This document shows positions 35,957 to 43,964 of a DNA stretch of 64,000 nucleotides, piece by piece. How positions within the stretch are numbered: the stretch's first letter is position 1; every line of letters starts with the position of its first letter. Source of the stretch: Chryseobacterium sp. JJR-5R (lineage in GTDB: Bacteria > Bacteroidota > Bacteroidia > Flavobacteriales > Weeksellaceae); contig NZ_CP139137.1 in the NCBI RefSeq assembly GCF_034047335.1, forward strand, positions 2,914,001 through 2,978,000, in the 5' to 3' direction. The translations under genes and the position numbers were made by a program. The notes under the pieces are model-generated. The model had not been told where the DNA came from, ran no database searches, and saw nothing but the letters and a program-made list of their open reading frames with translations.

Positions 35957-38431
35957 ATGCTGAAACGCATTCAACATACAATACTTTTACTGGCTTGCGG
36001 AACTGTAATTTCGGTTTCAGTGCAGGCACAGCAGCATTTACAATTAACCTACGGCAAACCCGCGGAAAACTGGAATGAAGCTTTGCCCATCGGGAACGGA
36101 AAATTAGGGGCCATGGTTTTCGGCGGCGTTTCACAGGAACACCTTCAGCTGAACGAAGAAACCATCTGGGCCGGAGGACCGGGAAACAATGTTCCGAAAA
36201 ACACCTTCGACAGCATTCAGAAAATCAGGAAACTGCTGAATGACGGCCAATTTGAAGAAGCGCAAAAACTTTCCAACACGACCTACCCAAGGGCTGCCCC
36301 GAAAGACTTGGATTACGGAATGCCGTATCAGACGATGGGCGATCTGTTTCTCGATTTCAAAGGCCATGAAAATTTTAAAAACTACAAACGGACTTTGGAT
36401 ATTGAAAAAGCGGTAAGCACGGTTTCTTATGAAGTCAACGGTACGAAGTTTAAACGTGAGTTTTTTACTTCTTTTGTAGACAATGTGGTGGTCATCAGAC
36501 TATCATCCGGGAAACCAAACAGTTTGAATTTCTCGGTCAGCGCCTCTTCTCCACATCTGAAGAAATCTGTTTTTACAGAGAAAAACCAGTTGATTATCAA
36601 TGGTACAGGTGGTTCAGCTGATCATAAAACCGGGGAAATCAATTTCAGAACAGTGGCCGTGCCTGTTATAAAAGGAGGAAAATTAACCTCAACAGAAGAT
36701 CAGCTTGAAATTTCCGGAGCGGATGAAGTGGTAATATATGTTTCTATTGCCACCAATTTCAAAAAATACAATGACCTTTCGGGAAACCCTTACGCAAGGG
36801 TATCTGAATATTTACAAGCTGCTTCAGATAAAAAATATGATGCCGGATTAAAAGCGCACATTGAGAAATACCAGGAATATTTTAAACGGGTGAGCCTGGA
36901 TTTAGGGACTTCGGATCAGGCGGATAAGGCCACGGATATCAGAATTAAAGAATTCAGAAGTACCAATGATCCCGATTTGGTGGCTTTGTATTTCCAGTTT
37001 GGCCGTTACCTTTTGATTTCTTCATCGCAACCGGGAACACAGCCTGCCAATCTCCAGGGCATCTGGAATTATCAGTTAAATCCTGCCTGGGACAGCAAAT
37101 ATACCGTTAACATCAATACAGAAATGAATTACTGGCCGGCGGAAAATACGAATTTGAGCGAAATGCATGAGCCGTTGTTCGATATGATTCAGGATCTGTC
37201 GGTAACAGGACAGGAATCTGCACGGGAAATGTATCATGCAAGAGGCTGGAATATGCACCACAATACCGATTTATGGAGAATCACAGGAATTGTAGACGGC
37301 GGTTTCTACGGAATGTGGCCGATGGGCGGCGCATGGCTCACACAGCATCTCTGGAATCACTATCTGTATACCGGAGATAAAATTTTCCTGAAAAAAAATT
37401 ATGGTGTTTTGAAAGGAGCTGCATTATTCTACCTGGATGTTCTTCAGCAGGACCCTTCCCAGAAATACTTGGTCGTGTCGCCTTCCATGTCGCCGGAAAA
37501 CACGTATATGAAAGGAGTCGGAATTACTGCGGGAACAACAATGGATAACCAGCTGGTTTTTGATGTTTTTAATAATTTCATCAATGCTTCAGAAGTTCTT
37601 AACGAGGATCGAAGTCTTTCGGATGAAATAAAATTGGCTTTAGACAGGCTTCCGCCCATGCAGATCGGGCAGCATGCCCAGTTGCAGGAATGGCTGAAAG
37701 ACAGGGACCGTACCGATGATAAGCACAGGCATATTTCTCATCTGTACGGATTGTTTCCTTCGGGACAGATTTCACCGTTCAGAAATCCTGATGCAGCGGA
37801 AGCCGCAAAAAATTCCATGACGTACCGGGGTGACAAATCCACCGGCTGGTCGATGGGCTGGAAAGTGAACTGGTGGGCAAGACTGCTTGACGGAAACAGA
37901 GCTTTTAAATTAATTTCAGATCAGCTGTCTCCCGCTCCGATGGAAGCAAAAGGCCAGGCCGGAGGAACCTATCCTAATTTACTCGACGCACATCCGCCGT
38001 TTCAGATTGACGGGAACTTCGGCTGTACTTCCGGAATTGCAGAAATGTTACTGCAGAGTTATGACGGTTATCTTTATCTTTTACCGGCACTTCCGGATGC
38101 TTTGCCAAACGGTTCCGTAAAAGGGCTAAAAGCAAGGGGTGGTTTTGAAATAGATATTGAATGGAAAAATGCCAGGCTCACGAAATTTACAGTGAAATCT
38201 AAATTGGGAGGAAATGCCCGAATTAAAATCGCTAAAGGGATCCGCCTCAGATCTGAAACAAAAATAAACACTGCACAGGGCAAAAACCCAAATGAATATT
38301 ATCAGGTCAATGCCATTAAAACGCCATTAGTTTCCGGCCAAGCTGAGCTGAAAGGTTTTGCCGTTCCGGAAACGCAGACTTTTGATTTTGTTACCAAAAA
38401 GAACAGTACGTATACTTTTAAAGTAAAATAA
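35957..38431 (+). CDS. GH95 alpha-L-fucosidase/alpha-L-galactosidase-like enzyme
   Basis: An 824-residue secreted protein (signal peptide to SVQAQ). The GH95 order is clear: the N-terminal beta-sandwich starts [20 protein letters not shown]. The (alpha/alpha)6 barrel contains [46 protein letters not shown] and [14 protein letters not shown] small C-terminal domain follows. In pectin the expected target is terminal alpha-L-fucose or alpha-L-galactose on side chains; specificity cannot be settled by eye. It is the last gene of the plus-strand operon, followed by a terminator-like hairpin. Confidence 0.93.
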   Translation: MLKRIQHTILLLACGTVISVSVQAQQHLQLTYGKPAENWNEALPIGNGKLGAMVFGGVSQEHLQLNEETIWAGGPGNNVPKNTFDSIQKIRKLLNDGQFEEAQKLSNTTYPRAAPKDLDYGMPYQTMGDLFLDFKGHENFKNYKRTLDIEKAVSTVSYEVNGTKFKREFFTSFVDNVVVIRLSSGKPNSLNFSVSASSPHLKKSVFTEKNQLIINGTGGSADHKTGEINFRTVAVPVIKGGKLTSTEDQLEISGADEVVIYVSIATNFKKYNDLSGNPYARVSEYLQAASDKKYDAGLKAHIEKYQEYFKRVSLDLGTSDQADKATDIRIKEFRSTNDPDLVALYFQFGRYLLISSSQPGTQPANLQGIWNYQLNPAWDSKYTVNINTEMNYWPAENTNLSEMHEPLFDMIQDLSVTGQESAREMYHARGWNMHHNTDLWRITGIVDGGFYGMWPMGGAWLTQHLWNHYLYTGDKIFLKKNYGVLKGAALFYLDVLQQDPSQKYLVVSPSMSPENTYMKGVGITAGTTMDNQLVFDVFNNFINASEVLNEDRSLSDEIKLALDRLPPMQIGQHAQLQEWLKDRDRTDDKHRHISHLYGLFPSGQISPFRNPDAAEAAKNSMTYRGDKSTGWSMGWKVNWWARLLDGNRAFKLISDQLSPAPMEAKGQAGGTYPNLLDAHPPFQIDGNFGCTSGIAEMLLQSYDGYLYLLPALPDALPNGSVKGLKARGGFEIDIEWKNARLTKFTVKSKLGGNARIKIAKGIRLRSETKINTAQGKNPNEYYQVNAIKTPLVSGQAELKGFAVPETQTFDFVTKKNSTYTFKVK

Positions 38432-38455
38432 CAAATTATCCAAATAACCTCAACA

Positions 38456-38488
38456 TAAAGCTTTTCCTCAGCGGGAGGCTTTTCTTTT
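38456..38488 (+). terminator. Terminator-like hairpin at the end of the pectin operon
   Basis: AAAGC-TTTT-CCTC and GAGG-CTTTT can pair around AGCGG, and the right arm runs into TTTTCTTTT. It lies 25 bp after the GH95 stop. The left arm has a bulge of four T, so the call is moderate. Confidence 0.5.
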
Positions 38489-38559
38489 GTAAACCGGTAT
38501 GAAATAAAACGTATCAGGTATGATGCAGAGCATACCATATTTTATAAATTACATAATAT

Positions 38560-38571
38560 GCAATCGGTTTA
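38560..38571. promoter_or_regulatory. Partial LacI-type operator upstream of PL1
   Basis: GCAATCGGTTTA keeps the left half-site and centre of GCAATCGATTGC but has lost the right end. It lies 122 bp before the pectate lyase start, close to the 124 bp seen for susC. The region to the gene is extremely AT-rich. Confidence 0.45.
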
Positions 38572-38681
38572 ACTTATTAAATATTCAACATTATAATTAT
38601 GTAAACATATATATGGTAAAATATAAAAGTATTTTATATTTATTATGTAATTTCATAGTTCACAAATAACAAGTTACAATT

Positions 38682-39797
38682 ATGAAAAACACCATTAAAG
38701 CCGTTTTCTGTACCGTAGCCTTGGGCACGGTTTTCGCCATGGCCGGATGTGGGCAGGAAGACCTTAAAAACCAGTCAGCGGAAAATGCAATTGAGGGCAA
38801 TCTCAAAAATTCGATGGCAGCGAGAACGGTTGTGCCTTTGGCCAACTGTACAGCTCCGGGATGGGCTTCGCTGAACGGCGGGACAACCGGCGGCGGGACG
38901 GCTGCCGAAACAACGGTTACCAATTACGCACAATTAAAAGCAGCTATTGAAAACACAGCTGTAAAAGTGATTAAAGTAACCGGGACAATCACAATTTCTG
39001 CCCGATTATCTCTTCAGGATCAAACCGGAAAAACAATTTACGGGACAAGCGGAGCCAAGTTAATTTCTACTGATCAGACCAAGGATGGTTCAGGAATCAT
39101 CAATATTAAAAGATGCAACAATATTGTAGTCAGAAACCTCATTTTTGAAGGACCGGGTGCTTACGATACGGACGGTTGGGACAATGCGATCCTGGATGAC
39201 TGCAGAAATGTCTGGATTGACCATTGTGAATTCCGGGATGGCGTAGACGGTAACTTCGACATTAAAAACAAATCTGATTATGTTACGGTTTCCTATACGA
39301 AATTCCACTACTTAAAAGCTCCGAAACCGGGAGGATCAGGCGGAACGGATGACCACCGGTTCTCAAACCTCATCGGTTCAAGCGACGGCGCCACTGCGGA
39401 TGCCGGAAAACTGAACGTGACTTTCGTTCGTTGCTGGTGGGCTCCGGGATGTAAAGAGCGCATGCCGAGAGTAAGATTCGGTAAAATCCATATCCTGAAC
39501 AGCTATTTCAACAGTTCTGCAAGCAATAAATGTATCGCAGCAGGAGTGCAGGCCAATATTCTGGTGGAAAGAAACGTATTTGAAAACGTAAAAGAACCGA
39601 TTAACCTGATGACTGGTTTTACCGCGGTAACACAGACAGGAAACAGCTTTATTAATGTAACCGGCAATACAGCAGGAAGCGGTACGGCATTTACGCCTTC
39701 TTATACCATTGTAAAACTGGCGGTGGGCGATGTGAAAGCAGATGTAACGGCAAATGCAGGCGCAACATTAACGGGAAATATATGTAACACGCTTTAA
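38682..39797 (+). CDS. Pectate lyase, polysaccharide lyase family 1, lipoprotein
   Basis: A 371-residue PL1 protein with lipobox FAMAGCGQ (Cys23), so membrane-tethered. The classical pectate-lyase blocks are present: NVWIDHCEFRDGVDGNFDIK (calcium acids), a DDHRFSNLIGSSDG segment, and KERMPRVRFGKIHILNSYF with the catalytic arginine. It differs strongly from the PL1 at 23455 and belongs to another subfamily. It is transcribed alone: its own upstream operator-like site, and a strong terminator behind it. Confidence 0.92.
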   Translation: MKNTIKAVFCTVALGTVFAMAGCGQEDLKNQSAENAIEGNLKNSMAARTVVPLANCTAPGWASLNGGTTGGGTAAETTVTNYAQLKAAIENTAVKVIKVTGTITISARLSLQDQTGKTIYGTSGAKLISTDQTKDGSGIINIKRCNNIVVRNLIFEGPGAYDTDGWDNAILDDCRNVWIDHCEFRDGVDGNFDIKNKSDYVTVSYTKFHYLKAPKPGGSGGTDDHRFSNLIGSSDGATADAGKLNVTFVRCWWAPGCKERMPRVRFGKIHILNSYFNSSASNKCIAAGVQANILVERNVFENVKEPINLMTGFTAVTQTGNSFINVTGNTAGSGTAFTPSYTIVKLAVGDVKADVTANAGATLTGNICNTL

Positions 39798-39826
39798 ATC
39801 AAGCATAAACATATATCAATAACAGG

Positions 39827-39854
39827 AAAGACTGAGAAATTCTCAGTCTTTTTT
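39827..39854 (+). terminator. Rho-independent terminator after PL1
   Basis: AAAGACTGAGA (39827-39837), loop AAT, TCTCAGTCTTT (39841-39851), followed by TTT. A perfect 11-bp stem in the gap between the convergent PL1 and PL10 genes. Confidence 0.85.
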
Positions 39855-39922
39855 CCTGCAGATGCATAGTTTAACAATTTTTACTGAATGTTTATCTAAC
39901 TTTCCTATGAATCTGAAATCAA

Positions 39923-40951
39923 CTATTGATCAGAAATTTTATTTTTTTCCAGCCACTTCGGATATTCCTTGTTGATAAGCTTTCCGGCAAAGTCGCCATA
40001 CCAGCTGTATCCGTTTCTCCGTTCCTCGGAAACATCATAATAGTTATATTTTACGCTTCCGTCACGGTCTCCGAAAAGAGGTTTGTTGGTTACAATGTCA
40101 TAAAACCTTGCCCAGATGACAGAATTTTTATCTTCTGCCAATACCCTTACCGTTTTGCCGTTCTGTTTAGCCACATTATAGCTGTAGCCTTCAATGTCAT
40201 GGGCAGCAAACCACCGTACAGCAGACTTTACCGACTTTTCAATTTCGGGAGTAACGGCAGGCTGCATCATCAGAAACCTTACGATGCCTACCGATTCTGC
40301 AGTGGCAAGGGAAACAGGCTCGAAAGCTCTGGCCTTATCGGGCTGAAGGGTAACTTCGTTGTACTGATCGCCCCAGATCGAAGGAACCCCGTTCTGTAAA
40401 ACCTGGGTTTTCAGGATACATTCAATGCCTTTCTGTACGGCAGTTTTTGATTTTTCCTTTAATTTAGGGTCAACGGCCTCAAAACCGTTTTTTCCTTCCG
40501 CTACCTGGTAGAGAACCGTCAGCGCATTGATCATCGCATTATCATTATACGTCACCTGCTTTCTGTACAATCCTGTATTCGGGTAATACTGGGGGAAGCC
40601 TCCGTTTTCATACTGCATCTGCAGAAGATAGCGGATCCCTTTTTCTGCAGACTTCAGATAATCCGGATTTTTTGTTTCAGCATACGCTTTTATCAAAGCA
40701 TTAATTTCCCTTGAAGTGGCATTGTTGTCGATGGTGGCATGATCATCGCCTGTGGATTTTATCTTTCTCAGAAGCGTTTTATCAACCGGCAGGTCGTAAT
40801 TCACTACCGATTTGTCTTCCAGCTGCTTGCCCCAGCCTCCGACCGGAAGCTGATACAAAAGCATTTTTTCAGCAAGCGTATCTTTTTTTATCTGAGCGGA
40901 TAGATTAACGGCTGCCAATCCTAAAGCCAGTGTATAGAGTTTTAATTTCAT
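39923..40951 (-). CDS. Pectate lyase, polysaccharide lyase family 10
   Basis: A 342-residue secreted protein (signal peptide to NLSAQ). The PL10 fold is supported by PVGGWGKQLED, GDDHATIDNNATSREINAL, QMQYENGGFPQYYPNTG, TYNDNAMINALTVL, VPSIWGDQYNEVTLQPDKARAFEP and VIWARFYDIVTNKPLFGDRDG, which match the family's substrate-binding and active-site regions. It cuts polygalacturonate with calcium, independently of PL1. The gene lies 5 bp after the DUF4861 gene on the same strand, forming a two-gene operon divergent from GH28. Confidence 0.93.
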   Translation of the reverse strand: MKLKLYTLALGLAAVNLSAQIKKDTLAEKMLLYQLPVGGWGKQLEDKSVVNYDLPVDKTLLRKIKSTGDDHATIDNNATSREINALIKAYAETKNPDYLKSAEKGIRYLLQMQYENGGFPQYYPNTGLYRKQVTYNDNAMINALTVLYQVAEGKNGFEAVDPKLKEKSKTAVQKGIECILKTQVLQNGVPSIWGDQYNEVTLQPDKARAFEPVSLATAESVGIVRFLMMQPAVTPEIEKSVKSAVRWFAAHDIEGYSYNVAKQNGKTVRVLAEDKNSVIWARFYDIVTNKPLFGDRDGSVKYNYYDVSEERRNGYSWYGDFAGKLINKEYPKWLEKNKISDQ

Positions 40952-40956
40952 CTTGA

Positions 40957-42153
40957 TTATTTAATTTTTACCGACAGAGGATTTGCAATGATCTGAGCTT
41001 GTTTCTGCAGCATCTTTTCCCAGTCTTCCTGTGTCTGGACTTCTCCGGCTTTCTGCCATGCAAACCCTGCATAATACGTCAGCTTTTTCTGAGGTTTTGT
41101 TACAACCAGAAGGTTACTCTGATCCGGAGTTTCAGATTTGAAGGCAACAGACTTTTCAACAATGCCGGGATCTGCAACCACTCCTTCCCCAACAAAAGCA
41201 TCATCAATTTTCTCCCAGTGCAGGTAATATCCGTTTGTGTCATTCAGTTTGGTAAGCCCTTCGTTTTTATGCAGACTGATGCCTACTGTATAATTCGGGA
41301 CCGGTTTCTGTGCTTCAAATTGAGATTCAAACTTGGAAAAATGAGAACCTAAATCCAGTGAAATCCGTTTTGTTTCTTTCACTCCGAATTCACTCCACGG
41401 ACTGTACGTTAATTCAAAAACTGTTCTCAGCGGGCCTTCGGCAATGGTTTTGGAACTTACGAAATTCTGTGAAACCTGCAGTTGATCATTCACCCAGATC
41501 CCGACCCCTCCCGTTCCGCGGCTGTCGCCTACATGATAAGGATCGTAGCCCTCGCCTCTTGTGTCTTTGTGGTAATACACAGGATCGGTAAGATACCCCT
41601 TATACCATTTATTGATAACCGGCTGGTCTGTCCTTTTCAGCCAGATATCAACTCCACTGGAAAGTGTGCTCCCTTTTACGCCTGCCAATGCTTCTTTTTG
41701 GCCTTTCGGGCCGTATACCCTGAATGCCACCTTATCATTTTCCCATGTGTAATCATCGGCTCTTTCCGGGACTAATCTTGAATAGGTTGAAATCCTGCTT
41801 TCAGGAACCTGGTTTTTTGCATCTGCAAATAAAGTATAAATATTTGTTTTTTTTGCGTCAATATGTACCTGAAAAAGCAACTCATCATTTTTACCGTCGC
41901 TATCGTAATCGATCCACTGAAGCGAAAGCGGATTTCCGTTGCCGTCATTTATCCTGAGGGCTGCTTCATTGTTCTTTTTTAGGAAGGATTTTAAATCTGA
42001 AACCGGAATGGCAACCACTTCACTCCTCGAAAAATCCAGATTATTTTTTACCTGAACTGAAGTTTGAGCAGATAAAAAGTTTATACTTATGCAACCGATT
42101 GCACAAATTACTCTGATAATTGATTTTTTAACGATCACCATATTTTGTTTCAT
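40957..42153 (-). CDS. DUF4861-family secreted protein (second copy type)
   Basis: A 398-residue protein with a signal peptide ending INFLSAQ; ATG at 42141 is an alternative start. It belongs to the DUF4861 family on general pattern: WIDYDSDGKNDELLFQV, WENDKVAFRVYGPKGQ, DVWLKRTDQPVI-like, YHVGDSRGTGGVGIW, LRTVFELTYSPWSE and YYAGFAWQKAGEVQTQEDW. It has an N-terminal beta-sandwich extension lacking in the protein at 24914. It is cotranscribed with PL10, so it probably acts on the same glycan, enzymatically or as a binding protein. Function is not known to me. A LacI-type operator lies inside its signal-peptide codons. Confidence 0.8.
   Translation of the reverse strand: MKQNMVIVKKSIIRVICAIGCISINFLSAQTSVQVKNNLDFSRSEVVAIPVSDLKSFLKKNNEAALRINDGNGNPLSLQWIDYDSDGKNDELLFQVHIDAKKTNIYTLFADAKNQVPESRISTYSRLVPERADDYTWENDKVAFRVYGPKGQKEALAGVKGSTLSSGVDIWLKRTDQPVINKWYKGYLTDPVYYHKDTRGEGYDPYHVGDSRGTGGVGIWVNDQLQVSQNFVSSKTIAEGPLRTVFELTYSPWSEFGVKETKRISLDLGSHFSKFESQFEAQKPVPNYTVGISLHKNEGLTKLNDTNGYYLHWEKIDDAFVGEGVVADPGIVEKSVAFKSETPDQSNLLVVTKPQKKLTYYAGFAWQKAGEVQTQEDWEKMLQKQAQIIANPLSVKIK
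42091..42102. promoter_or_regulatory. LacI-type operator within the 5' end of the DUF4861 gene
   Basis: GCAACCGATTGC is one base from the perfect palindrome and lies over codons 18-21 (Ala-Ile-Gly-Cys) of the minus-strand gene. Its position inside the coding start, 308 bp centre-to-centre from the site at 42399, would allow roadblock or looping repression of the divergent pair. Chance similarity cannot be excluded. Confidence 0.5.
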
Positions 42154-42541
42154 TAATTAATGTATCAAAAATATAAATAATATGATAATTAAATCCATTA
42201 ATTTTTATAAAATAACGCCGATACATCATACATTATACATTTTATTAATATTTATCAGTCTTCACACTGTTTATATACATAATATATTCAGCTTTTTGTT
42301 TGGATTGCAAAAATTGCAAGATGTTAATCATGTTTAATAAAAAAGCTTAAATAATATATTCATCAGGGATCTAACACATTTAATACCTTTGAAATCATGC
42401 AATCGATTATCTTTACTATTGATGATTCATCTAAAGTACAGACAGTGCAGGATAATTTTTTATTCCGATTGGTTTAGATTGCGATGAACAAAGGAATTAA
42501 TTAAAGACAGACTCTCTTACACTAAACAATTTGCAGACTTT
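42154..42541. other. Divergent AT-rich intergenic region DUF4861/GH28
   Basis: 388 bp without a gene. It holds the GH28 promoter and operator near 42384-42410 and otherwise A/T-rich sequence with short self-complementary stretches (for example CATACATTATACAT near 42227). No RNA gene is recognisable. Confidence 0.6.
42384..42410 (+). promoter_or_regulatory. -7 box followed by LacI-type operator, upstream of GH28
   Basis: TACCTTTG (42384-42391) fits the Bacteroidota -7 consensus TAnnTTTG exactly. GCAATCGATTAT begins 7 bases later (42399-42410) and matches ten of twelve operator bases. The start of transcription would fall just before or on the operator, a classic repressor-block layout. No clear -33 TTG is seen. 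Confidence 0.55.
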
Positions 42542-43951
42542 ATGAAAAAGCTTACCTTGATTCTCCTCGTATTTTCACTGTCCATAACGCTATCGGCTCA
42601 GTATAAACCATGGACTTCCGCAAAACAGCCTTTAAAAGAAATCAAAGCATTAAAAAAACAGATTAAAAAGCCTGAATTCAGAAATGCTGATTATCTGATA
42701 ACGGATTTCGGAGCTGTGGGCGACGGGAAAACAAAAAATACGAAAGCTTTCAAAAAAGCCATTGAAAAATGCAGCGCAGAAGGCGGCGGAAGGGTTGTTG
42801 TTCCCAACGGAATTTTCCTGACAGGGGCCATTTATTTAAAATCCAATGTCAATCTGCATGTAAGTGAAGGAGCAACTGTTTTATTCAGCCAGAACAGCAA
42901 TGACTACCCTATCGTTTTTACGCGTTGGGAAGGAATGGAGTGTATGAATTATTCATCTTTAATTTATGCATACGAGGAAGAAAATATCGCCGTAACCGGG
43001 AAAGGGACGCTGGACGGAAATTCCGATAACGACAACTGGTGGTTCTGGTGCGGGGCAACAAAATACGGATATAACGAATCCCGCCCGGGCAGACAGAATC
43101 CGGCCCGTGCCAAGCTTCATGAATACATGGCGCAGAGAAAGCCTGCCAGGGAAAGGATTTTCGGGGACGGGTATTATCTGAGACCGAACTTCGTTCAGCC
43201 TTATAAATCTAAAAACTTTTATATGGCAGACGTTCTGGTAAAAAATTCCCCGATGTGGAACCTGAACCCTGTTCTGTGTGAGAATGTTCTGATTGAAAGG
43301 GTAAAAGTCATCAGCCACGGACCGAACAACGACGGTTTCGATCCTGAAGCCTGTAAAAATGTGTGGATCAAAGATTCTTATTTTGATACCGGAGATGACT
43401 GCATTGCCATCAAATCCGGAAGAGACGAAGACGGAAGAGATATCGGCAGGCCTGCCGAAAACCACATTATTGAAAACTGTGAAATGAAAGACGGCCACGG
43501 CGGAGTCGTTATCGGAAGCGAAATTGCAGGCGGAGCGAAAAATATTTATGCTGTAGGGAACCTGATGGACAGTAAAAATCTTGACCGCGCTTTAAGAATC
43601 AAAACCAGCTCAAGCCGCGGCGGAACCATTGAAAATGTATTTTTTTACAATACAAAGGTCGGGGCTTATCAAGAAGCCGCAGTGCGTTTCAATATGCATT
43701 ATGAAAAGCCGGGGAACCATATCCCGACCATCAGGAATATCTGGGTTGAAAATTTAACCGTAGAAAAAGGCGGAAAATATGCAGTATTCTCTGACGCTTA
43801 CGAATCTTCTCCCGTAACAGACTTTACAATGATTAATGCTAAAATGGTTGGTGTCCAGATCCCTTATAAAGTGGATTATCTGAAAAATGTGACCCTAAAA
43901 AATGTAACCGTTAACGGACAGCCATTAACTGAGTTAAAACCAAAACGATAA
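42542..43951 (+). CDS. GH28 polygalacturonase, second
   Basis: A 469-residue secreted beta-helix hydrolase with a signal peptide ending ITLSAQ. The active-site residues are intact: HGPNNDGFDPEA (Asp264), FDTGDDCIAIKSG (Asp285, Asp286), KDGHGGVVIGSE (His319), and LRIKTSSSRGG (Arg352, Lys354). Compared with the GH28 at 29810 it has a larger insertion before the active site (about 163-215, NWWFWCGATKYG), a feature of exo-acting members. Exo-polygalacturonase action yielding galacturonate for UxaC is a reasonable inference. It starts an operon with the next two genes (gap 13 bp). Confidence 0.93.
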   Translation: MKKLTLILLVFSLSITLSAQYKPWTSAKQPLKEIKALKKQIKKPEFRNADYLITDFGAVGDGKTKNTKAFKKAIEKCSAEGGGRVVVPNGIFLTGAIYLKSNVNLHVSEGATVLFSQNSNDYPIVFTRWEGMECMNYSSLIYAYEEENIAVTGKGTLDGNSDNDNWWFWCGATKYGYNESRPGRQNPARAKLHEYMAQRKPARERIFGDGYYLRPNFVQPYKSKNFYMADVLVKNSPMWNLNPVLCENVLIERVKVISHGPNNDGFDPEACKNVWIKDSYFDTGDDCIAIKSGRDEDGRDIGRPAENHIIENCEMKDGHGGVVIGSEIAGGAKNIYAVGNLMDSKNLDRALRIKTSSSRGGTIENVFFYNTKVGAYQEAAVRFNMHYEKPGNHIPTIRNIWVENLTVEKGGKYAVFSDAYESSPVTDFTMINAKMVGVQIPYKVDYLKNVTLKNVTVNGQPLTELKPKR

Positions 43952-43964
43952 CCATAACCATAAA

